Below are positions 37,361 to 48,346 of a DNA stretch of 64,000 nt, piece by piece; position 1 is the stretch's first letter, and each line of letters begins with the position of its first letter. The DNA comes from Chitinophaga sp. H8. Its GTDB lineage: Bacteria > Bacteroidota > Bacteroidia > Chitinophagales > Chitinophagaceae. The stretch lies in assembly GCF_040567655.1 (NCBI RefSeq), contig NZ_JBEXAC010000001.1:1550001-1614000 (forward strand). Direction: 5' to 3'. Under the pieces are notes generated by a model that saw only the letters and a program-made list of their open reading frames with translations, did no database searches and was not told the DNA's origin. The translations under genes were made by a program, and so were the position numbers.

Positions 37361-37387
37361 TTGACACCTGGCTATTAGATACTTTTG
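37361..37387 (+). promoter_or_regulatory. Candidate promoter of the rifamycin phosphotransferase gene
   Basis: TTG at 37361-37363 and TACTTTTG at 37380-37387, with 16 bp between them, slightly shorter than usual. A start about 7 bp further on leaves ~70 nt of leader before the ATG at 37464 and places the earlier ATG-like start at 37398 almost at the transcript end, which supports the shorter protein. Confidence 0.45.
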
Positions 37388-37391
37388 ATAG

Positions 37392-40061
<2,670 letters not shown>

Positions 40062-40075
40062 TTTGATTTTGCAAT

Positions 40076-41288
40076 GGATCGATCCTTGTTTTATTGGATG
40101 CCACTCTCAAACTGTTCTCAGCGTCTGCCATTGCTGCGCCAACTTCGGAGTTTCAATCCTTCTTATTCTGGACGTACCTTTCAAACAACTCTATCGGCTT
40201 GTTAATTCCTTTGTTTATTTCAGTTTCAATCCTTCTTATTCTGGACGTACCTTTCAAACACAGTTGCTATTTCCATCAATAATTGAGTTTAAATTGTTTC
40301 AATCCTTCTTATTCTGGACGTACCTTTCGAACTTCATGGCCACTTACAGCCTGTGTAAAAAATCATGAGTTTCAATCCTTCTTATTCTGGACGTACCTTT
40401 CAAACACCGCTGGCAGATAGCATTAATGAATTCATAATTCAAGTTTCAATCCTTCTTATTCTGGACGTACCTTTCAAACAAGTGCTTTAGAAGATAAGAG
40501 AAAGTTAATTGATACGTTTCAATCCTTCTTATTCTGGACGTACCTCTCAAACTAGAAGCCCCAGCGGATGCGGGATTACTACTTAGCCGTTTCAATCCTT
40601 CTTATTCTGGACGTACCTCTCAAACTGGATAACTGCCGCCTTCCCCCTATCTAATGCAGGAAGTTTCAATCCTTCTTATTCTGGACGTACCTCTCAAACG
40701 CATTGAGGTGGTATCGACCTTACGTAGATAAGGCAAGTTTCAATCCTTCTTATTCTGGACGTACCTCTCAAACATCCCGGAACCCGGGTGCATCAGATGT
40801 AAGCCCCTTCAGTTTCAATCCTTCTTATTCTGGACGTACCTCTCAAACAAAAGATTTGGAGTATAAAAAAATGGTGCTATGTGAGTTTCAATCCTTCTTA
40901 TTCTGGACGTACCTCTCAAACCAGTTCCGGCACAGGGGCCTGGATTCTCCGGGACAAGTTTCAATCCTTCTTATTCTGGACGTACCTCTCAAACCTTAAA
41001 TCGTATTGAATGAATTGGTCTGCATTTTCCTGTTTCAATCCTTCTTATTCTGGACGTACCTCTCAAACTTAGTGCTATACAAAGGAATAAATCTGTAATG
41101 GTGGTGTTTCAATCCTTCTTATTCTGGACGTACCTCTCAAACTCCAGTGCTGAACTTCTTTCAACTACTGACTTAACGTTTCAATCCTTCTTATTCTGGA
41201 CGTACCTCTCAAACATTAGCAGATAGTTTAATTTGCTCCATGAGCTGCAAAGTTTCAATCCTTCTTATTCTGGACGTACCTCTCAAAC
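40076..41288 (-). CRISPR. Type I-B CRISPR array, 16 repeats plus one degenerate terminal repeat
   Basis: Repeats are 37 bp. On the plus strand each opens GTTTCAATCC and ends CTCTCAAAC or CTTTCAAAC; the transcribed strand therefore ends ATTGAAAC, the usual 8-nt crRNA 5' handle, and reads right to left from cas4. Starts: 40150, 40223, 40296, 40369, 40443, 40516, 40589, 40663, 40737, 40812, 40885, 40958, 41032, 41106, 41178, 41252. Spacers are 35-38 bp. The five oldest good repeats carry T where the other eleven carry C, and 40296 has one more change (TTTCGAAC). A decayed copy at 40076-40112 (26 of 37 matches) adds a sixteenth spacer of 37 bp. Confidence 0.98.
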
Positions 41289-41483
41289 GCGTCCTTTCTT
41301 CTAAATGACATAAAATCAAGTATTTACGCCTTTTTTGCGAAGGCTTATTTTTTGATATATTCATATTTCAAAGAGCTTGTAACCCTTGGTTTTAATTTTT
41401 TTCCGGAAGCTAAGATCCTCCATGGACAGCTGTTGAGGGCAATTTTTAGCGAATTAAGAAATAAATTGCCACCCGGAGCAGGT
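41289..41483 (-). promoter_or_regulatory. CRISPR leader
   Basis: AT-rich 195 bp between the cas4 stop and the first (youngest) repeat, upstream of the array on the transcribed strand. It contains A/T runs and a small hairpin (GCCTT at ~41329 with AAGGC at ~41341). The repeats next to it are all identical, while the far end is degenerate, confirming this as the leader side. An 88-codon frame on the plus strand here runs into antisense cas4 and is not a gene. Confidence 0.8.
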
Positions 41484-42056
41484 TTATTGGGTACAGATAT
41501 TTCTATAAGTACAAGTTATGCATCTGTGTTTATATTTGGTGGCTTTAGGGAAAAAATTGGTGTCAATAATTTTATGTATTTCATGTGCGTATTTTTTTAC
41601 CGAAAGTTTGTCAATTGACGTTACGGGGATTTCGATTAGCTTATTTTTACTCCTGGTGTAAACGAGGTATCCTTTATTAACGACAGACTTGAAGTTTTCT
41701 TCAATCAGCCAGGCATAGCAGTATATTTGTGTTTTATAGGTTTCATAAACCCGTTCATCGTAAGAAGCAAATTTATAATCGAGTGGAGCCATAGAACCAT
41801 CTTTTAATCGCAATACTTCATCAATTTTGCCCCTGAGTAATGAGTTGGTAAGGTATTGATCATTGTATCTGTCTGTAACCCCGATCCGTTGTCGCAGATA
41901 TGCTTTGTTTTCCTCCAGTTTTTTATCATGCAGGTCACGCCCACGCATCACTTTATAGTTACGTTGTTCATATTGTGGAATAGCCAGCACGTATTCAAAA
42001 TAGGTGAATCGCGGGCAATAAAGATATTCGATAATATGAGAAGGCGTAATGGTCAT
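41484..42056 (-). CDS. cas4: Cas4 exonuclease
   Basis: A 190-residue RecB-family nuclease that trims prespacers before integration. The iron-sulfur ligands are visible: Cys14 (YCPRFTYFEYV) and Cys179, Cys182, Cys188 (RCITCTYRNIC). The nuclease core has LLRGKIDEVLRLKDG and APLDYKFAS (motif II/III Asp and Lys) with Q in YKTQIYCYAWL. It is the last cas gene and borders the leader, 12 bp after cas2; in most I-B loci cas4 precedes cas1. Confidence 0.95.
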   Translation of the reverse strand: MTITPSHIIEYLYCPRFTYFEYVLAIPQYEQRNYKVMRGRDLHDKKLEENKAYLRQRIGVTDRYNDQYLTNSLLRGKIDEVLRLKDGSMAPLDYKFASYDERVYETYKTQIYCYAWLIEENFKSVVNKGYLVYTRSKNKLIEIPVTSIDKLSVKKYAHEIHKIIDTNFFPKATKYKHRCITCTYRNICTQ

Positions 42057-42068
42057 GATCTGATTGGT

Positions 42069-42359
42069 TTATAGAAATAGCGCTTTTACTTCATCTGTTA
42101 CCAGTTTTTTATCGAAGGCTTTGCCTAATAGAACGGTAGACTGTAGCTCGTTCTTCGACATCGGAAAGATGTATACCGAATCCTTATCCTCATCAATAAT
42201 CTCTTCTATTTGCAATTGCAGGGTGTCTTTTTGATTTTTGTCCAGTGTGCCCAGGAATACGGAAAACTGAACACGGTATAACCCCGTCTGCTTGCAGAGT
42301 TTAGCCACTTTTGAACGGACTTTATCATCTTCTATATCATAGAGTACCCATGCTATCAT
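42069..42359 (-). CDS. cas2: Cas2 adaptation protein
   Basis: A 96-residue ferredoxin-fold subunit of the Cas1-Cas2 integrase. The opening strand MIAWVLYDIEDDKVRSKVAK carries the conserved Asp, and YRVQFSVFLGTLDK the expected second strand. It provides the dimeric core that holds the prespacer between Cas1 dimers. It lies 8 bp after cas1 and 12 bp before cas4. Confidence 0.95.
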   Translation of the reverse strand: MIAWVLYDIEDDKVRSKVAKLCKQTGLYRVQFSVFLGTLDKNQKDTLQLQIEEIIDEDKDSVYIFPMSKNELQSTVLLGKAFDKKLVTDEVKALFL

Positions 42360-42367
42360 AATAATGC

Positions 42368-43399
42368 TTATAAATCCATAATGGGATCTGTTTCCTCATT
42401 CTTAATCTCGCGACCTGTTAAACCATTAGCGAAAACGTGCGCATCTTGTTGCATGGCATTAGACCGGGTTTGGTTCCGACCCTTATAACGAATCGGTTCA
42501 CCATCCAGGTAGTTATTGAGTGCGGTAACTAACAGTTCCTTCCCTGATTTATTCAGGGTTACACCGTTGGTGATATCATCCATATGAGCTTTGTTCACTT
42601 TCTTGGCCGAGCATAAACGAAAAACGGTAGTCTCCACCAGTATCCGGTAAGGCTCAATGAAATCATAGACCATGCTTTTTTGATTATAGTCATCCCGGTG
42701 AAGAAACCCTACATAAGGGTCAAGTCCGGCAATCATCAGGCATTTTTCTATTCTCGAATAGAGGATACCAAAGCCATAGTTCAGTAATACATTATAAGCG
42801 TCTTTGGCCGGACGCATACTCCTGCCCGAAAATCGGTATTGAGCAGGGATTACTTCGCTGATCGTTTCAAAATATAACCTGCCGGCGGTGCCTTCCAGCC
42901 CTCTGATGGTATCCGCTATCGTATCAATGGAATTGGCTTCCAGCGCGTTCAATGATTGACAAAGGCTTTCGATCCTCGTTATCTTGTCATGGAGGAAATC
43001 AGCCTGTTGAGGGCGATGCTTCTTCAAATCTTTGATAAACTCCAGTTGGTTGTTCATCTTCTGAATAATCCATTGTTTGGTAAAGGTCACTGCTTCCAAA
43101 CCAAGGCTTACCTCCAGCTGACGCTTTCTGATACGGGTAGTGCTACCCAGCTTGCTATGCCAGATACGTCCCATGGGATGACCGTCAGATTGCGTGAAAA
43201 TAATGTCTATATTATTCATCAGGGCCAACCGTACGGCATCCGTGCTAAGTGCCGCAGAAGTAGCGATAATAATGGAACTGATCTTGTGAGCTGCAATATG
43301 CTGTTTTACAGGTGCGGCATCCTTTTCGGGTATCTTTATTTCAAACATATCATCCTTTACATGCAGATAAGTCCCATAAGTGTTCAGGTAGATTTGCAT
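42368..43399 (-). CDS. cas1: Cas1 integrase (type I-B)
   Basis: A 343-residue metal-dependent integrase that inserts new spacers at the leader end. The metal ligands are Glu169 (GLEGTAGRLYF), His234 (GFLHRDDYNQKS) and Asp246/Glu249 (YDFIEPYRILVE). The N-terminal beta domain opens MQIYLNTYGTYLHVKDD. It forms one unit with cas6 upstream (11-bp gap) and cas2 downstream. Confidence 0.97.
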   Translation of the reverse strand: MQIYLNTYGTYLHVKDDMFEIKIPEKDAAPVKQHIAAHKISSIIIATSAALSTDAVRLALMNNIDIIFTQSDGHPMGRIWHSKLGSTTRIRKRQLEVSLGLEAVTFTKQWIIQKMNNQLEFIKDLKKHRPQQADFLHDKITRIESLCQSLNALEANSIDTIADTIRGLEGTAGRLYFETISEVIPAQYRFSGRSMRPAKDAYNVLLNYGFGILYSRIEKCLMIAGLDPYVGFLHRDDYNQKSMVYDFIEPYRILVETTVFRLCSAKKVNKAHMDDITNGVTLNKSGKELLVTALNNYLDGEPIRYKGRNQTRSNAMQQDAHVFANGLTGREIKNEETDPIMDL

Positions 43400-43410
43400 C
43401 TCGAAATAGT

Positions 43411-44076
43411 TTATGCGCTGAGCACACTGCCAAAACCACGGGCAGTTTGCTTGCCTAATCCAATGTTATCAGGTAACAGCATATTAGTTACAAAGCTGGC
43501 CTCAAACAATAACATGGCATTTTGCTTGAACTGTGTTTCCTTGGTTCCTGTAATTTTTAGATTCGCCAGGATATTACCTGCCACCTGGTAGTCAATAGCC
43601 TTGCAAAAGCTCAGCATGTTACCTATCAATATAGCTTTTAAATGCCTGGCCTGTTGCTGCTCATCTTCTTTCAGATAATCTGCATAGTTCTTTTGGTTTA
43701 ATGCCATCCAGGCAGTTTCGAAGCGATAAGCATGCAGGTCATCAGAAAGCCCTGTGGTAACTTGCTTGCTTTCAATGTTTTTCTCCAATACAGGATAGTT
43801 ACGCCCGTCAATATCAATATTCCGGATTTTGATAAATAACTGTGTGAGCAGATCAGCGCCTTCATTGATACCCATTAATACAGGTACTCCCTGTAGTACT
43901 TTGTATTGTACCATAGGGTAGCGGTACAGCGTTTCTCCTGATTCAAGGTGATTATGTAAAAGGGGCGACTGCTCCTTAAACAGATTCCCGAAATACCCCC
44001 TCAATTTATCTGCTTCCCGGGTGGCGAGCCTAATTTCCGGAAACCGGATAATGGTTTGATGTAGTTGTATTGCCAT
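43411..44076 (-). CDS. cas6: Cas6 crRNA-processing endoribonuclease
   Basis: A 221-residue protein of the repeat-associated RAMP type. The C-terminal glycine-rich loop NIGLGKQTARGFGSVLSA is the diagnostic Cas6 signature. It cleaves the repeat at the base of ATTGAAAC to release crRNAs with an 8-nt handle. The two ferredoxin-like halves are short, and no candidate catalytic His is certain. It begins 2 bp after cas3 and lies between cas3 and cas1, an unusual place for cas6 in I-B loci. Confidence 0.85.
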   Translation of the reverse strand: MAIQLHQTIIRFPEIRLATREADKLRGYFGNLFKEQSPLLHNHLESGETLYRYPMVQYKVLQGVPVLMGINEGADLLTQLFIKIRNIDIDGRNYPVLEKNIESKQVTTGLSDDLHAYRFETAWMALNQKNYADYLKEDEQQQARHLKAILIGNMLSFCKAIDYQVAGNILANLKITGTKETQFKQNAMLLFEASFVTNMLLPDNIGLGKQTARGFGSVLSA

Positions 44077-44078
44077 AA

Positions 44079-46547
44079 TTAAAAGAAGATAGTATTCGAC
44101 TCTTTTTCCTTTCCCTTATCCCGTTTGAACCCTGTATGCTGGTCATATCTTGCTGAAAAGATGCTACGATCTACCAGCAAAATATTTTCTGATTTATCAT
44201 GTACCGGCAGGAGGTCTTGCGTATGATAGAAAGGCACGGAAATTATCCGTTGATTAAAAATTTGCTTATAATGAAGATCAAATGCCAGTTTACGCTTGTT
44301 AGCCGCTGCTATGTCGGATGCATCCAGTAGGTGGCGGTAAGCTGCGAGGGCCGCACTTCCTGCTTCATCACTCTCAATAAATACAGCACGAACATTTTTT
44401 TGTTCTTCTATAATTCTGAAATCAGCAACCGAACGGGGGCCTTTATCATAGTTCAGCGTTTTCATGGCATTAAATATCTCCCGGGAATAATCAAATCCTC
44501 CTGATGCCGACGTAGTACTGAAATATTCATTTACAAGTGTGAGGTATTCAGCCTCATGGACGATGGATTTATTGGCTAATGCTGCTTGTGCATTTAAATA
44601 AGTAATAGCACTATAAATGGCTTTGCAATCTCCAAAATCAACGATGTACAAAGGTAAATGAGGCTTTTCCGGCTGCTGAGGATTAGCCTCCCGGTTAATA
44701 CGGCCAGCTACCTGGATAATAGCGTCAATAGGGGCTATATCCCTAAAACCCATGTCAAAATTTAAATCCACACCTGCCTCCACCACCTGTGTGGAAATAA
44801 GAAGCGGGCGCCGTTTGGCTTTCAGGTCTTCCTTAATCTGCTTAATCACCTCAAATCGTTGATAAGGGGTAATATTGGTAGACAGATAATAAACAGGATT
44901 ATTATAGCTGTTTGCTGACAGATACGTTTTTACGGCTTCAAATAAAGCAATACTTCTGCTTACTTTGTTCACTACAAAAATACAGGAGGCTCCGGCTTGC
45001 CAATATTGGCTGAAGCAGGTGTCAATAAAATCCTGTTCATCGGTGAGCGTACTATCCAACAGGGGGATGATACAGGTACGGCGATAACTCTTGTAAATAT
45101 CCTGGTTGTTATGTAGCAGCTCCAGATAGGTGGGATGACCGTTATTGAAGAAGGCCCGATCTGCTTCATCAAGGTCTTTTAACTGGTCTTTAAATATTTC
45201 CCGGTAGGCCAGTTCAAATATTTGTGGGCGGGTGGCCGTCATTAATAAGATCCGGGTACCTAAGAATTTACTGAGGTAATAAAGGCTGGCCCCAATAAGG
45301 GGAATTTTTTCGAGTGACAACGTCTGCACTTCATCCAAAATAATAATAGCCCCAGCCAGGTGATTGAATTTTTTCAGGATCTTGTTGCGATTACCAATCA
45401 AAGTCTGAAAAAACTGAACAAAAGAAGTAATCACAATATCTGCCTGCCAGGTATCTAATTGCATTAATTTCCGGTGATATGCTTTTTCGTCTATCATCTC
45501 CTCCTCAGTTTTATCTCCGGCTTCTTCCTGATCCCCAAAAATATCCGCATATTGGTAGTGTGCCAATATACTGGCCTGATCTTCTGGGATAGTTTGTTTA
45601 TATTCATCAAATGCCTGTTCAATAATATTTACGAAGGGCAAGCCATAGATGACGGAAGGTAAGTGACCTGTTGCCTTATGAACCTTTTCACGGAGTTTTA
45701 AAGCAAAGTCCAGGGCAATCAGCGTTTTTCCGGTTCCGGTAGGAGCCGTAAGTGTAAATATCCAGCGGCTTAAAAGATCAGGTATCTCCAGTTTTTCTAT
45801 CACTGTTTTGCGTACGCTATTACGTAAAGCGTTGGTGCTGTTGGCCAGGCGTTTATCAACAAGGTCTTGCGCGATGGCTACTCTTGTATATAACGGCGTG
45901 TCGGATGCATCCAGTTTATCCGCTTCAATAAGCAGCGAAAAGAGATAGTTGATCAGGTAATAGTGCTGGATATCGGCGCTTTTTCCCCGGATGGCAGGGA
46001 TGACCTCATTCCGGCACTTTCTGAAATCAGGAATCGCCAGCAGGGTATTTAACTGGCCAAAGGAAAGTTCCTCCTGGATCTGATCCAGGTGTTTCAATAA
46101 ACTTTTCCTTTGCTCCGCAAATTGCCATTTGTAATCCTCCCGCTTGGCGTGTTCTTTTGCGGCACAATCATAGATATTGCTGAGATTTCCATGATGGGAG
46201 AGTATCGTGAAATAGCCAAACAACGCCAATTCCGGATGGGTGTTTTTATACTTTTCATGTATTACATAAGCGCCTATTCGGGCATGCTGCTTCAGCAGCC
46301 CGTTTGAACGGCCGGTTTTAAGCAGGTAATCCTGGAAGAACTGGGTATATTTCCCCAGATCATGTAGCAGGAGGATATCGCTTAGCAACTGTTCTATAAC
46401 CGTTAGAGGAAGGCGAAACCCTAATTGCTTATACAGACTTTTTAAGCCTATTCCATTCACACCGGCATTATGAACCTGCAGTTGTTTACTGCCGGTTTTA
46501 CCGGAAGGTGTTTTGATGGAATGGGAATAAAAAACAGGATTACTCAT
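44079..46547 (-). CDS. cas3: Cas3 HD nuclease-helicase
   Basis: An 822-residue effector with HD and superfamily 2 helicase domains in one chain. His26 and His62-Asp63 (LLLHDLGKYTQFF) plus the later HH (SHHGNLS) build the HD nuclease. Helicase motifs are APTGTGKT (~residue 262), LDEVQTLSLE (DExD-box variant, ~404), the late STQVVEAGVDLNFD and VAGRINREA. It degrades target DNA when recruited by Cascade. The start MSNPVFYSHS at 46547 overlaps the cas5 stop by 8 bp; the longer frame to 46595 would lie inside cas5. Confidence 0.96.
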   Translation of the reverse strand: MSNPVFYSHSIKTPSGKTGSKQLQVHNAGVNGIGLKSLYKQLGFRLPLTVIEQLLSDILLLHDLGKYTQFFQDYLLKTGRSNGLLKQHARIGAYVIHEKYKNTHPELALFGYFTILSHHGNLSNIYDCAAKEHAKREDYKWQFAEQRKSLLKHLDQIQEELSFGQLNTLLAIPDFRKCRNEVIPAIRGKSADIQHYYLINYLFSLLIEADKLDASDTPLYTRVAIAQDLVDKRLANSTNALRNSVRKTVIEKLEIPDLLSRWIFTLTAPTGTGKTLIALDFALKLREKVHKATGHLPSVIYGLPFVNIIEQAFDEYKQTIPEDQASILAHYQYADIFGDQEEAGDKTEEEMIDEKAYHRKLMQLDTWQADIVITSFVQFFQTLIGNRNKILKKFNHLAGAIIILDEVQTLSLEKIPLIGASLYYLSKFLGTRILLMTATRPQIFELAYREIFKDQLKDLDEADRAFFNNGHPTYLELLHNNQDIYKSYRRTCIIPLLDSTLTDEQDFIDTCFSQYWQAGASCIFVVNKVSRSIALFEAVKTYLSANSYNNPVYYLSTNITPYQRFEVIKQIKEDLKAKRRPLLISTQVVEAGVDLNFDMGFRDIAPIDAIIQVAGRINREANPQQPEKPHLPLYIVDFGDCKAIYSAITYLNAQAALANKSIVHEAEYLTLVNEYFSTTSASGGFDYSREIFNAMKTLNYDKGPRSVADFRIIEEQKNVRAVFIESDEAGSAALAAYRHLLDASDIAAANKRKLAFDLHYKQIFNQRIISVPFYHTQDLLPVHDKSENILLVDRSIFSARYDQHTGFKRDKGKEKESNTIFF

Positions 46548-47349
46548 TTTCAAGAAAAGTAATAGTTTGATGACCACCCAGCTCATAATATTCACCGGTA
46601 TAGATTACCTGCAATGGCAATGCATTATGTGCAAATAATACCCGGTTCATTTTTGACAGCTCCCTGTTATTGTCATCAATAAAATCAGCGGGCATGAGCT
46701 CTTCCTCTACAAAGTTGCTGTCGCTCGTTTTCTCAAACTGAAGACCGGATATCTTATCCGAAACAACCGCAGAATTGAATACTACCTGCTGCGCATTGGC
46801 CCTTTTGGTAACTACCGCTTCACTATTGAAAAGATGCGCCTCACTGATATAGGCAGAAAAACTGGCAATCCCCAATGTCAGGCTAAAATGAGAGCGCCTG
46901 TTTAAAGTACATGTCTTCAATTGTTCAAAGTAGGTGATGGCAGAAGGGTGGGGGGAGAGGAATATCCTGTAACATATTTCATCCTGTTGTAAATGTTGTC
47001 CGGTAACAATCTCAAAAGGAGTTTGTATGTTTCCTCCGGTACCCCGGAAGTCGGAGCTGAATGGTTTTTCTTTTTCTATATCTGTTTTCAGGTTCCCCAG
47101 ACTTTTGATACTGAGAAAATTGAGCCGGTGAAATGACTTCTTCACTGGAGATTGCAATGAAATCCCTATCCGTAATTGGTCGGAGGCAAATGCTTTATGA
47201 TAACTTCCTTTAGGCAATCCCAGCATAGCCGCCAGCATCCCCATAATGGTAGTCCTGGGAGGAATGCTGAACGACATCGCCGTATTATTAGCATAATACT
47301 TCCGGAAATGCGCCATCTTCCCTTTAACGTCAATCTGTAAAACTTCCAT
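46540..47349 (-). CDS. cas5: Cas5b Cascade subunit
   Basis: A 269-residue RAMP protein that caps the 5' end of the crRNA in Cascade. The opening MEVLQIDVKGKMAHFRKYY followed by FSIPPRTTIMGMLAAMLGL is the conserved Cas5 N-terminus. The C-terminal half has a beta-rich extension. It is 6 bp after cas7 and overlaps cas3. Confidence 0.92.
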   Translation of the reverse strand: MEVLQIDVKGKMAHFRKYYANNTAMSFSIPPRTTIMGMLAAMLGLPKGSYHKAFASDQLRIGISLQSPVKKSFHRLNFLSIKSLGNLKTDIEKEKPFSSDFRGTGGNIQTPFEIVTGQHLQQDEICYRIFLSPHPSAITYFEQLKTCTLNRRSHFSLTLGIASFSAYISEAHLFNSEAVVTKRANAQQVVFNSAVVSDKISGLQFEKTSDSNFVEEELMPADFIDDNNRELSKMNRVLFAHNALPLQVIYTGEYYELGGHQTITFLENE

Positions 47350-47355
47350 GCATTT

Positions 47356-48336
47356 CTAATAATTGATGGCAGGATGGGTTTTGGAAAAAGTGGTTTTGAT
47401 GGCTTTGCCACTACCGGTGTTTTCCGTAATCAGTTGTTTAAGGTGGGAGAAGTCAATGGTTAAGTCCGACATGCCTCTTACGTTCTCTTTTTTGGGAGTA
47501 ACTGTAATATGCTTTCTCAGATCACCAAAATAACCATTTGAATAACCGTCATTATAGACGATCTCCAGGTATAACTGAGGGTATTGGTTTAGTTTGGAGC
47601 GGGTGGGATTGGCTGAAACCGCATTCCAGACGGCAGCCCTGAAGGTATCACGATCCTGTTCCGTAAGACTGGTAGATTGTGCGGCATATTTATTTATGGT
47701 ACCATTAAATGCCAGCAGGCTATAGTGTAAACGGTAGTCCTTTCCGAAAGTACTGCTGCCATCGTTCATGGTGGTCACGATAGAATTACTGTCTACCAGG
47801 TCTACTTCATGAAGGGAATAGCCCCAGTTAATCTGAATGGCACCGGTATATGCTTTGGTAAATCCTCCTACGGCAAAGGCGCTGCCAAACATCCGGATGT
47901 CAACAAACTTCTGCTTGATTAACTGTGCCAGAATATAATGATTAAGCTCCTGGTTTTTGCTGCCAGCCAGTGCTTTAAAGATACTTTCTTTGTCTTTTTG
48001 GGCTTTTATCAGTTCCTGGAAAGTGGCTTTTAACATGCTGTTTTCCTGGAAGAGCAGGTCCAGATCGGCCTCATTGCTCAGGGTCCTGTCAATCACATAC
48101 TGCAGCTTGGTGGCTGGGCTTACTTTATTTTCACCTTCCATGTCCACAAATATTTCTACACCATCCGCTTTCAGATAATCACGTATAGAGCGTTTCAGGC
48201 GGGTATCTGTTACCAGATTGGTTTTGGTGTCATAATCCATCCTGGGTTTGTTTTCCTGGTCAGGATCACCATTAGGGTTACATAAGGTGGCATCAAACAG
48301 GAATAGGAAATCGGAGTTGTTTTGTACAATAGACAT
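47356..48336 (-). CDS. cas7: Cas7 (Csh2-type) Cascade backbone subunit
   Basis: A 326-residue RAMP protein that forms the helical backbone over the crRNA spacer. The hallmark N-terminal stretch LFDATLCNPNGDPDQENKPR then TNLVTDTRLKRSIRDYL identifies the Csh2/I-B type. QINWGYSLHEV and FGSAFAVGGFTKAYTGAIQI are further conserved parts. It lies 10 bp after cas8b. Confidence 0.96.
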   Translation of the reverse strand: MSIVQNNSDFLFLFDATLCNPNGDPDQENKPRMDYDTKTNLVTDTRLKRSIRDYLKADGVEIFVDMEGENKVSPATKLQYVIDRTLSNEADLDLLFQENSMLKATFQELIKAQKDKESIFKALAGSKNQELNHYILAQLIKQKFVDIRMFGSAFAVGGFTKAYTGAIQINWGYSLHEVDLVDSNSIVTTMNDGSSTFGKDYRLHYSLLAFNGTINKYAAQSTSLTEQDRDTFRAAVWNAVSANPTRSKLNQYPQLYLEIVYNDGYSNGYFGDLRKHITVTPKKENVRGMSDLTIDFSHLKQLITENTGSGKAIKTTFSKTHPAINY

Positions 48337-48346
48337 TTTTATGGAT

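Noticed and set aside
41352..41618. 88-codon plus-strand ORF beside the CRISPR array
   Set aside because: It covers the leader and then runs antisense into the 3' part of cas4, which has its iron-sulfur Cys codons there; no protein features of its own.
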